Both the position numbers and the translations under genes were made by a program. Below the pieces are notes generated by a model, which had not been told where the DNA came from, ran no database searches, and was given only the letters and a program-made list of their open reading frames with translations. 64,000 nt of DNA from Clostridia bacterium (GTDB taxonomy: Bacteria; Bacillota; Clostridia; Lachnospirales; Lachnospiraceae). Positions 54,548 through 63,158 of the stretch are shown here, one piece after another. How positions within the stretch are numbered: the first letter of the stretch is position 1; every line of letters starts with the position of its first letter. Location: assembly GCA_910576325.1 (NCBI GenBank), contig CAJTIM010000002.1, forward strand, positions 64,501 through 128,500. Direction: 5' to 3'.

Positions 54548-55252
54548 ATGGAAGACATGAGTCATTTATGGGAAGAAAAATGCGTCATTTCCCCATCCCT
54601 CATCTGCCTCGATATGTGCAATCTGGAGAGCCAGGCGCGCAGTCTGACGGAGCATGGGATAAGGGCGCTTCATGTGGACATTCTGGATGGGTATTTCAGC
54701 CCCAGCATGCCTCTTGGACTTGACACGGTGCGGCAGCTTCGCAGGAAGACGGATCTGGAATTTGACTGTCATGTGATGGCAAAGGAGCCGGACTTTTTTG
54801 TAGATGAGCTTTTGGACATCGGCGTGCAGCAGCTGATATTTCATGCGGAGACAGCGAAGCATCCGGACGGCATGCTGAATCGGATTCATGCAAAGGGCGT
54901 ACGGGCCGGAGTGGCCTTAAAGCCGGGAACGCCGCTGTCCGTTTTGGACTATATTCTGGAAAAATGCGATACTGTTCTTCTGATGCTGATTAACCCGGGT
55001 TATGCTTTTGTAAAAGCTGAAAGCCAGGTTTCTTATGGGGCCAGGAAGATACGGGAGCTTCGGGAAATGATCGAAAAGCGGGGGCTGAATACAAAGATAG
55101 AGATTGACGGAAGAATTTCTCCTGATAATATCAGAGCTTATGGAAAAGGGGATGTGGATATCTTTGTTACCGGAAGCACCTGCATCAAGACAGATGACAT
55201 GGAGAACAGCCTGAAAAATCTTGCGGCTCTTCGGGCGGAAATAGCAGGTTAA
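54548..55252 (+). CDS. Ribulose-phosphate 3-epimerase family protein, AlsE-like
   Basis: A 234-residue TIM-barrel epimerase. VISPSLICLDMCN, LHVDILDGYFSPSMPLG (His and Asp metal ligands), FDCHVMAKEP (His) and EIDGRISPDNI (Asp) are the four metal-binding blocks. The opening ISPSLxCxD and the DCHxM variant resemble E. coli AlsE (D-allulose-6-phosphate 3-epimerase) more than housekeeping Rpe. The likely reaction is a C3 epimerisation of a ketose phosphate giving fructose-6-phosphate or the like. The substrate is inferred. Confidence 0.82.
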   Translation: MEDMSHLWEEKCVISPSLICLDMCNLESQARSLTEHGIRALHVDILDGYFSPSMPLGLDTVRQLRRKTDLEFDCHVMAKEPDFFVDELLDIGVQQLIFHAETAKHPDGMLNRIHAKGVRAGVALKPGTPLSVLDYILEKCDTVLLMLINPGYAFVKAESQVSYGARKIRELREMIEKRGLNTKIEIDGRISPDNIRAYGKGDVDIFVTGSTCIKTDDMENSLKNLAALRAEIAG

Positions 55253-55283
55253 GGGAAGTGTGCAACTGGAATGGAGGAAAAAA

Positions 55284-55856
55284 ATGAGTGACTTTAGTGA
55301 AGAGTATAAGAAGACATGTGAGGAGGTTCTGAATGAGCTGGGGCGCACGCTGGCCAGCGTGGATCCCGGCTCCCTGGAACGCCTCTGCGATGAGATATTT
55401 AAGGCGGATCAAGTATTTTTTGTAGGAGTGGGAAGAGTGCTTCTTGCCCTCCAGTGCGTGTGCAAGCGTCTGGCTCATCTGGGTATCCGTACTCACTATG
55501 TAGGGGAAATTACGGAACCGGCTATTACAAAGAAGGATCTTCTGATTGTGGGAAGCGGAAGCGGAATGTCTCTGTTTCCTCTGGGCATTGCGAAAAAGGC
55601 CAATGCCATAGGTGCGAAGATCGTACATATTGGTTCTAATCCCAACAGTGAGATGAAAGATCTCTGTGAATTTATGGTGCGGATTCCCGTACGGACAAAG
55701 TTTTATCTGGAGGATGAGATTGATTCCTGCCAGCCCATGACCTCTTTGTTTGAGCAGTCCGTTCTGCTTCTTGGGGATGTATTGGCAAAGATGATCATTG
55801 AGAGAAAGCAGCTTGACATGAAAGGCTTATGGCAGTATCATGCCAATCTGGAATAG
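55284..55856 (+). CDS. SIS-domain 6-phospho-3-hexuloisomerase family (HxlB-like)
   Basis: A 190-residue sugar isomerase-fold protein. ADQVFFVGVGRVLLALQCVCKRLAHLG, LLIVGSGSGMSLFPLGIAKKANAIGAK and QPMTSLFEQSVLLLGDVLAKMI match HxlB, which interconverts arabino-hex-3-ulose-6-phosphate and fructose-6-phosphate. The usual partner HxlA is absent, so it more likely isomerises an intermediate of this operon. The ATG follows TGGAGGAAAAAA; a GTG eight codons earlier is open but lies in the repeated-leader sequence. Confidence 0.83.
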   Translation: MSDFSEEYKKTCEEVLNELGRTLASVDPGSLERLCDEIFKADQVFFVGVGRVLLALQCVCKRLAHLGIRTHYVGEITEPAITKKDLLIVGSGSGMSLFPLGIAKKANAIGAKIVHIGSNPNSEMKDLCEFMVRIPVRTKFYLEDEIDSCQPMTSLFEQSVLLLGDVLAKMIIERKQLDMKGLWQYHANLE

Positions 55857-55865
55857 GGGCTGTCT

Positions 55866-56924
55866 ATGGAAAAGAAAGATTTATATCAGTATGTGGGGAG
55901 TATGCAGCAGCTGGCTTATGTCCGCCCGATGACCTACGGGGAGGGACGCAGCAGCGGAATGAAGGCCTACGAGGTGAAAAACGGAGATCTGCTTTTCCGT
56001 GTCCTGGCGGACAAATGCCTGGACGTGGCGGAGCTTTCCTATAAAGGAATGAATATCAATTTTCTCTCCAAGCCGGGACTTCAGGGGCGGGGACACTATG
56101 ATACCAACGGGGAGGAGGCCTTAAGAAGCATTATGGGAGGCTTTTTCTTCACGGCAGGTCTGGAGAATATCTGTGCGCCTTGTACCCTTGAAGGAAAGGA
56201 TTATCCCATGCACGGCCGGATTCGCACAACACCGGGAGAGCACCTGTGCGGGGATGCTTTCTGGCAGGATGGGGAATACCTTCTCCGGATACGGGGAGAA
56301 ATGCGGGAAGCGGAGCTTTTCGGAGAAAATATGATTCTCCGCAGAACCATTGAGTCGCATTACGGGGAAAAATCCTTTACGGTGACGGATGAGATCACCA
56401 ATGAGGCATACCGCAGGGAGCCTTTGATGCTTTTATATCATATTAACATGGGATACCCCTTCCTGGATGAAAACACCAGGCTTTTGATTCCTACCAATAA
56501 GGTAACGCCGCGAGATCCGGAAGCCGAAGGCCATGAGGACCGGTATGACCGGATGGAAGCGCCCAAGCCGGAAGAGCCGGAGTATGTATTTATCCACGAT
56601 CTCAGGACGGACGGAGAGCAGAATACCTTTGTCTGTGCGGTGAACCGGGAAAAGGAAATCGGTCTGAAAATCGAGTTTAATACAAAATACCTGCCCTGCT
56701 TTATGGAATGGAAGTCCATAGCCGCAGGCGATTATGTTATCGGCCTTGAGCCTTCCAATTCCAGTGTGTATGGAAAGACATGGCATGTGGATCATGACTG
56801 TGTTCATTATCTGGATCCCTTTGCATCGGAAACCAATGTGCTGAAATTTACCATTGCGGACACAGAGGAAGAGCTGAATCAGTGGGAGCAGGAGTTTAAA
56901 GAGAAATTTGCGGCGGTTTCGTAG
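55866..56924 (+). CDS. DUF4432 family protein (aldose-1-epimerase-like)
   Basis: A 352-residue protein of the galactose-mutarotase superfamily, DUF4432 group. KCLDVAELSYKGMNINFLSKPG, GGFFFTAGLENICAPC and YPMHGRIRTTPGEH carry the conserved His/Asp/Glu positions, and YHINMGYPFLDE the second half. Its neighbours suggest anomer conversion or an isomerase step on the imported sugar. It is 9 bp after the SIS gene. Confidence 0.82.
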   Translation: MEKKDLYQYVGSMQQLAYVRPMTYGEGRSSGMKAYEVKNGDLLFRVLADKCLDVAELSYKGMNINFLSKPGLQGRGHYDTNGEEALRSIMGGFFFTAGLENICAPCTLEGKDYPMHGRIRTTPGEHLCGDAFWQDGEYLLRIRGEMREAELFGENMILRRTIESHYGEKSFTVTDEITNEAYRREPLMLLYHINMGYPFLDENTRLLIPTNKVTPRDPEAEGHEDRYDRMEAPKPEEPEYVFIHDLRTDGEQNTFVCAVNREKEIGLKIEFNTKYLPCFMEWKSIAAGDYVIGLEPSNSSVYGKTWHVDHDCVHYLDPFASETNVLKFTIADTEEELNQWEQEFKEKFAAVS

Positions 56925-56983
56925 CTTTTGCGTATTACGTGAAAATACGGACGGGCCGTAAAAATCAATAAATAAAAGAAAGG

Positions 56984-57673
56984 ATGAAGAAAATGAAGCG
57001 TTCGGAAATTAATAAGATTATCAAAGAGTTTGAGGGACTGTTAAATGAGTATAAGTTTGCTCTTCCTCCCTTCTGCCATTTCACACCGGAGGAGTGGGCT
57101 GAAAAGGGTCATGAATATGATGAGATCCGCGACAATGCACTGGGATGGGATGTGACCGATTACGGTGAGGGAGACTATGACAAGAAGGGCCTTGCTCTGA
57201 TCACCATCCGCAACGGCAATGTGCACAATGAAAAATATACAAAGGTATATGCGGAAAAGATTATGATGATTCGCGGCGGCCAGGTATCTCCCAATCACTT
57301 TCACTGGAATAAGATGGAGGATATCATCAACCGCGGAGGCGCCGATGTGGTATTCCGCCTCTGGAATGCGGACAGGGAGGATGAGGGCAGACTTCTGGAC
57401 ACGCCGGTAGAGATTTTCAGCGACGGAAAATGCTATACGGTTCCGGCAGGCTCCGAGGTTGTATTGAAGCCCGGTCAGTCCCTGACCCTGTATCCCTATT
57501 ACTATCATGAATTTGTAGTCCGCGGCGACGTTGCGCTGGTAGGCGAGGTCTCCATGACAAATGATGACAATACGGATAACCGCTTCTATGAGCCGCTGGG
57601 AAGATTCCCCACCATTGAGGAGGATGAACCTGCTTACCGCCTGCTCTGCACGGAGTATCCGGCTGCGAAGTAA
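56984..57673 (+). CDS. D-lyxose/D-mannose ketol-isomerase family (cupin)
   Basis: A 229-residue cupin. Metal ligands are in VSPNHFHWNKMEDIINRGG (His, His, Glu) and YYYHEFVV (His). The length and these blocks match D-lyxose isomerases (PF07385), which convert D-lyxose to D-xylulose and often D-mannose to D-fructose. Here it could turn an imported aldose into the ketose that the PfkB kinase phosphorylates. It is the last gene of the operon; no T-rich terminator is obvious before the SRP RNA promoter. ATG follows AAAGGATG, with a second ATG three codons in. Confidence 0.85.
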   Translation: MKKMKRSEINKIIKEFEGLLNEYKFALPPFCHFTPEEWAEKGHEYDEIRDNALGWDVTDYGEGDYDKKGLALITIRNGNVHNEKYTKVYAEKIMMIRGGQVSPNHFHWNKMEDIINRGGADVVFRLWNADREDEGRLLDTPVEIFSDGKCYTVPAGSEVVLKPGQSLTLYPYYYHEFVVRGDVALVGEVSMTNDDNTDNRFYEPLGRFPTIEEDEPAYRLLCTEYPAAK

Positions 57674-57690
57674 AAAGCAGGGAAAACACG

Positions 57691-57719
57691 TTGACAAACG
57701 GGCGGAGAACCGCTATACT
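57691..57719 (+). promoter_or_regulatory. SRP RNA promoter
   Basis: TTGACA (57691-57696), a 17-bp spacer and TATACT (57714-57719), consistent with a strong stable-RNA promoter. Confidence 0.85.
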
Positions 57720-57743
57720 AAAACTCTGAAATTGTTTAAGATT

Positions 57744-58008
57744 TCCGCACAGCCGGGGAGTTAGCGGTGCCCTGTACCCGCAATCCGCTACAGCGGGGGT
57801 GATATCCTGCCTCGGGCATGGAAATAGCATACGGCCCTTTGTAAGCAGCATTGACGCCTGGGTCTTGCGCAACAGGAATCTGTGAACCGGGTCAGGTCAG
57901 GAATGGAGCAGCCCTAAGCAGAAGCTTCTGTGTGCCGCGAGGCTGCCTGGGCCGAGCCGGCTGCAAAGGTAACCTGTGCTGTTTCCGGTTCAAAGCAGGA
58001 TGTGCGGA
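57744..58008 (+). ncRNA. ffs: Signal recognition particle RNA, large type (4.5S/scRNA)
   Basis: About 265 nt. Terminal helix TCCGCACA (57744-57751) pairs with TGTGCGGA (58001-58008). The Alu-domain part GTTAGCGGTGCCCTGTACC and GCAATCCGCTACAGC matches Bacillus scRNA. The S-domain core GGGTCAGGTCAGGAATGGAGCAGCCC carries a GGAA tetraloop closed by A-U instead of the usual C-G and the asymmetric loop bound by Ffh; TGCCTGGGCCGAGC follows. The real 5' end may lie up to 18 nt upstream and be processed. Confidence 0.93.
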
Positions 58009-58025
58009 TTATAATAAAGTTTAGG

Positions 58026-58060
58026 AAGGGAGTTATTGCGGCAGCAGTAATTCCCTTTTA
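58026..58060 (+). terminator. SRP RNA terminator
   Basis: AAGGGAGTTATTGC pairs with GCAGTAATTCCCTT, followed by TTATAAAA. Confidence 0.75.
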
Positions 58061-58116
58061 TAAAATCAGAAAAAGACCTGTTTGATACAAAAGGCGTGGA
58101 AAGGGAGGCGCCGGGT

Positions 58117-59934
58117 ATGCGTATTTTATTAACGGCCATCAATGCAAAATACATTCATTCAAACCTGGCGATCTACAGCCTGAAGGCATCTGCGAGAGAG
58201 TGTGCTTCCCATGTGGAGCTGGCGGAGTTTACCATCAACCACAGGATGGAGGAGATATTACGGGAGATCTATAAGCGGGAGCCGGAGGTCCTTCTGTTTT
58301 CCTGCTATATCTGGAATATGGAGCAGGTCAGGGAGCTGATACGGGAGTGCGCAAAGGTTCTGCCCCGTGTTCCTATTTGGCTGGGAGGGCCGGAGGCGTC
58401 TTTCCGCGCCGGGGAACTTCTTTTTCAATACCGTGAGCTTACGGGAATCCTCAGGGGGGAGGGGGAGGAGAGCTTCCGGCTTTTGGCGCGGTACTATGTC
58501 AAAAGAACAGGAAGCCTGGAGGAGATTCCGGGTGCGGTGTTCCGGATTTCTGAGGGAAAGGAAGAGGAGGGAGCGGAAATTCACGAAAATGCTTTCGGAA
58601 AGCCGCTTGACCTCAGCATGCTTCCCTTTCCCTATCAGGGGCTGTCGGACTTTGAACACCGAATCATTTATTACGAATCCTCCAGGGGCTGTCCCTTTTC
58701 CTGCAGCTACTGTCTTTCCTCCGTTGAGAAGCAAGTCCGATTTCGGGATTTGAAGCTGGTATTCGAAGAACTGCAATACTTTCTGGATGCAGGAGTGACT
58801 CAGGTAAAGTTTGTGGATCGTACCTTTAACTGCAGTCACAGCCATGCCCTTGCTGTCTGGAGCTATCTGCTGGAGCATGACAACGGGGTGACAAACTTTC
58901 ATTTTGAGATTGCGGCAGATCTTCTGACAGAGGAGGAACTGGCTCTGATGAAACGGATGCGTCCGGGGCTGATTCAGCTGGAAATCGGTGTTCAGTCCGT
59001 GAATCCGCAGACGATTAGAGCGATTCACCGTCAGATGAATCTGGAGAAACTGCGGGACAATGTAGGGCGGATTCATGAGATGGGCGGTATTCATCAGCAC
59101 TTGGATCTCATTGCAGGTCTGCCTTTTGAGGATTATGGGAGCTTTGTCCGTTCCTTTGACGAGGTATTTGCCATGAGGCCGGATCAGCTGCAGCTGGGCT
59201 TTCTGAAGGTACTCCGTGGCTCTCCTATGCATGGGGAGGCCGCCGATTACGGAATTGTATATCGCTGTAAGCCGCCCTATGAGGTTCTGTATACCAATTG
59301 GATGTCCTTTTCCGAAATTTTACAGCTAAAGGCGATTGAAGAAATGGTGGAGATCTATTATAATAGTCATCAATTCCGGCATACCCTGGAAAGGCTGGTG
59401 AAAAGCTTCCGATCACCCTTTGCATTGTTTGAAGGGCTGGCCGGTTTTTACGAGAGAGCAGGCCTGAACGGAAGGAATCATTCGCGTCTGGGACGATATG
59501 AGATCCTGCTGGAATTTATCCGGGAGGCATGCCCGGGAGAGGAAGAAGAATATCGCGGACTTTTGACCATAGATGCATATTCCAGGGAAAAGCTTAAGAG
59601 CCGCCCGTCCTTTGCGGCGGATCAGAGACCATATCAGGAGAAGCTTCGGGAGATTTTAAGCCGGGAGGGAAAGCAAAAGCATGCGGAAGCTCTGCCGCGG
59701 AAAGGGAAGCCCACGGCCTATCTGATTTTTGATTATGAGAAGCGGGATCCTCTGACAAAGGACGCGCGGATAACAAGGTGGAAAGAGACGAAAGAGGGAG
59801 CATATCATGACAGGCGTGACAGATACATACGTAGCACTGGATTTGGAGACCACGGGCTTGAGTCCGGCTGCGGATCGGATTTTGGAAATAGGAGCCGTAA
59901 AGGTAATTGGCGGGCAGATAAAGGAAACCTATGA
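58117..59934 (+). CDS. B12-binding-domain radical SAM protein, DUF4080 type
   Basis: A 605-residue protein: an N-terminal cobalamin-binding-like domain (about 1-135; MRILLTAINAKYIHSNLAIYSLKA, WLGGPEASF), the radical SAM core with the cluster motif CPFSCSYC near residue 195, and a C-terminal DUF4080 domain. The reaction is unknown. AAGGGAGG stands 8 nt before this ATG; a GTG seven codons earlier is less likely. The last 42 residues, which overlap the exonuclease gene in another frame, are Arg/Gly-rich and look like readthrough of a lost stop rather than family sequence. Confidence 0.85.
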   Translation: MRILLTAINAKYIHSNLAIYSLKASARECASHVELAEFTINHRMEEILREIYKREPEVLLFSCYIWNMEQVRELIRECAKVLPRVPIWLGGPEASFRAGELLFQYRELTGILRGEGEESFRLLARYYVKRTGSLEEIPGAVFRISEGKEEEGAEIHENAFGKPLDLSMLPFPYQGLSDFEHRIIYYESSRGCPFSCSYCLSSVEKQVRFRDLKLVFEELQYFLDAGVTQVKFVDRTFNCSHSHALAVWSYLLEHDNGVTNFHFEIAADLLTEEELALMKRMRPGLIQLEIGVQSVNPQTIRAIHRQMNLEKLRDNVGRIHEMGGIHQHLDLIAGLPFEDYGSFVRSFDEVFAMRPDQLQLGFLKVLRGSPMHGEAADYGIVYRCKPPYEVLYTNWMSFSEILQLKAIEEMVEIYYNSHQFRHTLERLVKSFRSPFALFEGLAGFYERAGLNGRNHSRLGRYEILLEFIREACPGEEEEYRGLLTIDAYSREKLKSRPSFAADQRPYQEKLREILSREGKQKHAEALPRKGKPTAYLIFDYEKRDPLTKDARITRWKETKEGAYHDRRDRYIRSTGFGDHGLESGCGSDFGNRSRKGNWRADKGNL

Positions 59935-60529
59935 GACATTGGTGAATCCGGAGAGAAAGATCAGCAGGCGGATTGAAGAGCTGACCGGAATTACGGATGA
60001 AATGGCGGCAGGGGGAATGGATACCCGAAAGGCTGTGACGGAGCTGGTGGAATTCTGTGAGGGACTGCCCCTGTTAGGCCATAATATTCTTTTCGATTAC
60101 GGCTTTGTCAGGCAGAACGCCATGAACTGGAAGCTTCCGTTTGAAAAAGAGGGGATTGATACCCTGAGTATCGCAAGAACCCTATTTCCCCAGATGGAAC
60201 ACAGAAGCCTGGAGGCTCTTTGCAGTTTTTATAAGATACGGCAGGAAAATGCACACAGGGCGGTTTCGGATGCTTTGTCCGCCATGGAGCTGTATGGGCG
60301 GATGCACATGGAGTTTATCAATGCGCCTCAGGACCTTTTTGCTCCCAAGCCGCTGATTTACAGAGTGAAAAAGCAGGGACCCATTACTCCTGCTCAAAAA
60401 GGGTACTTGAATGATCTGATAAAATATCATAAAATAACATTGGAAAGATCTGTGGACAGTCTTACAAAGAGCGAGGCGTCGCGGATCATTGACAGGATTA
60501 TTTCGGAGCATGGGAGGATTCAGCGATGA
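59807..60529 (+). CDS. 3'-5' exonuclease, DnaQ/PolC-type
   Basis: A 240-residue DEDD exonuclease: ExoI ALDLETTGLSPAADRILEIGAVKV (about 9-32), ExoII LLGHNILFDYGFVRQ and ExoIII HRAVSDALSAMELY. The N-terminal exonuclease domain (about 1-165) is followed by a C-terminal region of about 70 residues (ITPAQKGYLNDLIKYHKITL). It may proofread or act in repair. GAGGGAG precedes the ATG, which lies within the end of the radical SAM gene (128-bp overlap). Confidence 0.88.
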   Translation: MTGVTDTYVALDLETTGLSPAADRILEIGAVKVIGGQIKETYETLVNPERKISRRIEELTGITDEMAAGGMDTRKAVTELVEFCEGLPLLGHNILFDYGFVRQNAMNWKLPFEKEGIDTLSIARTLFPQMEHRSLEALCSFYKIRQENAHRAVSDALSAMELYGRMHMEFINAPQDLFAPKPLIYRVKKQGPITPAQKGYLNDLIKYHKITLERSVDSLTKSEASRIIDRIISEHGRIQR

Positions 60530-60627
60530 ATTGGTACAGCAAAAAAAACAGGAAGATAATTTCAACCGTGATTATTGTAATTGTAGTTTTGGCAATGGTG
60601 GTTCCCCTACTGTCCTATGCACTTTAA
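60526..60627 (+). CDS. Small single-pass membrane peptide (33 residues)
   Basis: A 33-residue gene, too short for normal gene calling: MNWYSKKNRKIIS, then a hydrophobic helix (TVIIVIVVLAMVVPLL) and SYAL. ATG overlaps the exonuclease stop (ATGA) and has GGGAGGA 8 nt upstream, so it is probably translated by coupling. The basic N-terminus and single helix recall Prli42-like stressosome-anchoring peptides, but the resemblance is in layout only. Confidence 0.65.
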   Translation: MNWYSKKNRKIISTVIIVIVVLAMVVPLLSYAL

Positions 60628-60661
60628 AGGGACTGTCCGGAATCGGAAAAGAGGAAGAAAG

Positions 60662-62098
60662 ATGAAAAAGTATATCGGAGCCCTTCTCCTTCTTGTGCTG
60701 GTGCTTGCAGGAATGGGAGACAGGGAAGCGCTTGCAAAGGAGAAACAGGAAGAAACCATACATACGGGCGTTTATGCGGATGAAATCGATCTGTCAGGTA
60801 TGACGGCGGCGGAAGCGGAGCTGGAAGTTAAGAATTATATCAGCCGGTTGGGAGAGGAAACACTTACGCTGGAGATTTTTGATGAACAGCTTTCCGTAAC
60901 CTTAGGCGAGCTGGGACTTGAGTGTACAAATCTGAATGTCATTGAGGAAGCGGCGCAGCTTGGAAAAGCGGGCAATGCCATTAAGCGCTATAAGGAGCGC
61001 AAGGATCTGGAGCACGAGAATAAGGTCTACGGACTGGAATGGAAGCTTGATTCGGATCTGGTTCGTAATTTTGTAACTACCGAGTGCGTAAAGTTTGATT
61101 CTGCGGCGGAGGATGCTGCGCTGAGGCGCGTGAACGGTTCCTTTGAGATTGTGGACGGCAACACGGGAACAAAGCTCGATACCGAAGGATCCGTGCGGAT
61201 AATTCTGGATTTTATTGAAAATGAGTGGGATAAGGAGAACGCAACGGTTACGCTTCCGGTTGAAACCGACTATCCCAGAGGAAGCGAGGAGGAGCTGAGC
61301 AGGGTGAAGGATGTGCTGGGAACCTTTACCACCAGCTACAGTACTTCGAACGGGGCAAGAAGCCAGAACGTGGCTAACGGAGCCGAGCTGATCAACGGAA
61401 CGGTTTTGTATCCGGGAGATACCTTTTCAGCCTATGAGGTAGTCAGTCCCTTTACCAAGGAAAACGGCTATGAGATGGCCGGCTCTTATCTCAACGGAAA
61501 GGTAGTGGACAGTCTGGGAGGCGGAATCTGTCAGGTATCCACCACGCTCTACAATGCGGTACTGCTTTCCGAGCTGGAGGTAGTGGAGCGCTCCAATCAT
61601 TCTATGATTGTCACCTATGTGGATCCTTCGGCGGATGCAGCCATTGCAGGGACCTATAAGGACTTTAAGTTTAAGAATAATACGGATGCGCCTATCTATA
61701 TTGAGGGCGTTACGGCCAACAAGCAGATTACCTTCACCATCTATGGGGAAGAGACGCGGCCCTCGAACCGTACAATCAAATACGTCAGTCAGACGCTCAG
61801 TACCACAGATCCCGGCGTGCTGATTGTGGCCGATCCGGGGCAGCCCATCGGCTACCGGGTAGCGGAGAGCGCGCACAGGGGCGTTGTGGCGGAGCTTTAC
61901 AAGCATGTCTATGTAAACGGCGTGGAGGAAAGCGTAACCAAAGTCAATAAGAGCTCCTACAATGCGTCTCCCCGGACAGTGGTAATCGGTGTGGCCGGTG
62001 ATCCGGGAATGTCCGCCGAACTGGTGGAGGCGGTTGCCACGCAGGATGAAGGCGTCGTGAATGCCGTTCTGGCTTCCTGTATAGAAAGAATGCAGTAG
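60662..62098 (+). CDS. VanW family protein with peptidoglycan-binding domain
   Basis: A 478-residue exported protein: signal peptide (about 1-25), a PG_binding_4/YoaR-like domain (about 35-210) with GMTAAEAELEVKNYI, a VanW domain marked by GDTFSAYEVVSPFTKENGYEMAGSYLNGK and GGGICQVSTTLYNAVL (about 255-300), then a G5-like C-terminal region. The function is unclear; related genes occur in vancomycin-resistance clusters, but no other van genes are here. The frame is open 15 codons upstream; AAGAGGAAG before this ATG and the signal peptide favour 60662. Confidence 0.88.
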   Translation: MKKYIGALLLLVLVLAGMGDREALAKEKQEETIHTGVYADEIDLSGMTAAEAELEVKNYISRLGEETLTLEIFDEQLSVTLGELGLECTNLNVIEEAAQLGKAGNAIKRYKERKDLEHENKVYGLEWKLDSDLVRNFVTTECVKFDSAAEDAALRRVNGSFEIVDGNTGTKLDTEGSVRIILDFIENEWDKENATVTLPVETDYPRGSEEELSRVKDVLGTFTTSYSTSNGARSQNVANGAELINGTVLYPGDTFSAYEVVSPFTKENGYEMAGSYLNGKVVDSLGGGICQVSTTLYNAVLLSELEVVERSNHSMIVTYVDPSADAAIAGTYKDFKFKNNTDAPIYIEGVTANKQITFTIYGEETRPSNRTIKYVSQTLSTTDPGVLIVADPGQPIGYRVAESAHRGVVAELYKHVYVNGVEESVTKVNKSSYNASPRTVVIGVAGDPGMSAELVEAVATQDEGVVNAVLASCIERMQ

Positions 62099-62134
62099 AA
62101 CTGACAAAAGAAGACAGAGCGGGAGCGTACAAAG

Positions 62135-63121
62135 ATGAAAGTGGGAAAGGTCTCGGAGACCATATTAAAGAGGAGTATTTTTAAGCAAATCCACACAAAG
62201 CGGGAGGAAGTGCTTTTAGGCGCCGGCGTGGGAGAGGACTGTGCGGCCATGCGGCTTAAGCCGGGAGAGGTTTTTGTAATTTCCACGGATCCTATCACGG
62301 GAACGGTGAAGGATGTGGGAACCCTGGCCATACAGGTTACGGTTAACGACCTGGCAAGCAGCGGAGCGGAGCCCATAGGTGTGATGCTGACCGTTCTTCT
62401 TCCGGAGGAGATCACGGAGGAGGATATTAAGGAAATGATGGCCCAGGTAGAGAAAGCCTGTGCCAGGGCCAATGTTCAGGTTATGGGCGGCCATACGGAG
62501 GTCACAAGAGCCGTAAACCAGCCGGTAATCAGTGTGACCGGCGTGGGTAAGGCCGGAGAAGATCGTCTGATCTCTACGGCGGGAGCAAGGGCCGGGCAGG
62601 ATATTCTGGTTACAAAATGGATTGGCATAGAGGGAACCTCCATCATTGCAAAGGAAAAAGAGGAGGAGCTGCTGACCAGATTTTCCGGGTCCTTTGTGAA
62701 GACGGCCAGGGATTTTGACCGTTATCTTTCCGTATTGCCCGAGGCAAGGCTTGCGGCGGATTTCGGCGTCAGCGCTATGCATGACGTAACGGAGGGCGGA
62801 ATCTATGGAGCGCTCTGGGAGCTGGCGGAGGCATCCGGCATCGGGCTGGAAATTGACTTAAAGGCAATTCCCATCCGGCAGGAGACAGTTGAGATTTGTG
62901 AGCACTTTGGGCTGAACCCTTATTATCTGATATCAAGCGGCTGCATGCTTATGGCGGGCGATCGGGGACATGATCTGGTACGGGAGCTTCGGAAGGAGGG
63001 CATTCCGGCAGCGGTGATTGGAAAGGCCGTGAACGGGAAAGCCAGGCGGATTCTCAACGGAGGGGAAGAGTGCTTTTTAGAACGGCCGAAGACAGATGAG
63101 CTGTATAAAATATATAAATAA
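62135..63121 (+). CDS. AIR synthase-related (HypE/ThiL/SelD-like) protein
   Basis: A 328-residue ATP-dependent PurM-fold protein. GVGEDCAAMRLKPGEVFVISTDPITG, VNDLASSGAEPIGVMLTVLLP (nucleotide loop), VMGGHTEVT, and AMHDVTEGGIYGALWELAEASG are typical of HypE-type members. Lacks the C-terminal PRxCxC motif of genuine HypE and there are no hydrogenase genes around, so the role is unknown. It lies in a row with the Lrp/AsnC regulator and aminotransferase. Confidence 0.8.
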   Translation: MKVGKVSETILKRSIFKQIHTKREEVLLGAGVGEDCAAMRLKPGEVFVISTDPITGTVKDVGTLAIQVTVNDLASSGAEPIGVMLTVLLPEEITEEDIKEMMAQVEKACARANVQVMGGHTEVTRAVNQPVISVTGVGKAGEDRLISTAGARAGQDILVTKWIGIEGTSIIAKEKEEELLTRFSGSFVKTARDFDRYLSVLPEARLAADFGVSAMHDVTEGGIYGALWELAEASGIGLEIDLKAIPIRQETVEICEHFGLNPYYLISSGCMLMAGDRGHDLVRELRKEGIPAAVIGKAVNGKARRILNGGEECFLERPKTDELYKIYK

Positions 63122-63158
63122 AATAAGGATATTACAGAACTGAAAACAGGAGGAGCAT

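Noticed and set aside
56925-56983. Hairpins CGTATT/AATACG and ACGG/CCGT before the lyxose isomerase gene
   Set aside because: Short, partly overlapping and without a T-tract; not enough to call a terminator or riboswitch.
58258-59232. 324-codon minus-strand ORF opposite the radical SAM gene
   Set aside because: Shadow frame; the plus-strand frame carries clear catalytic motifs.
60662-62098. Vancomycin-resistance cluster
   Set aside because: Only a VanW-domain protein is present; no vanHAX or regulatory genes. VanW proteins are common in clostridia without resistance.
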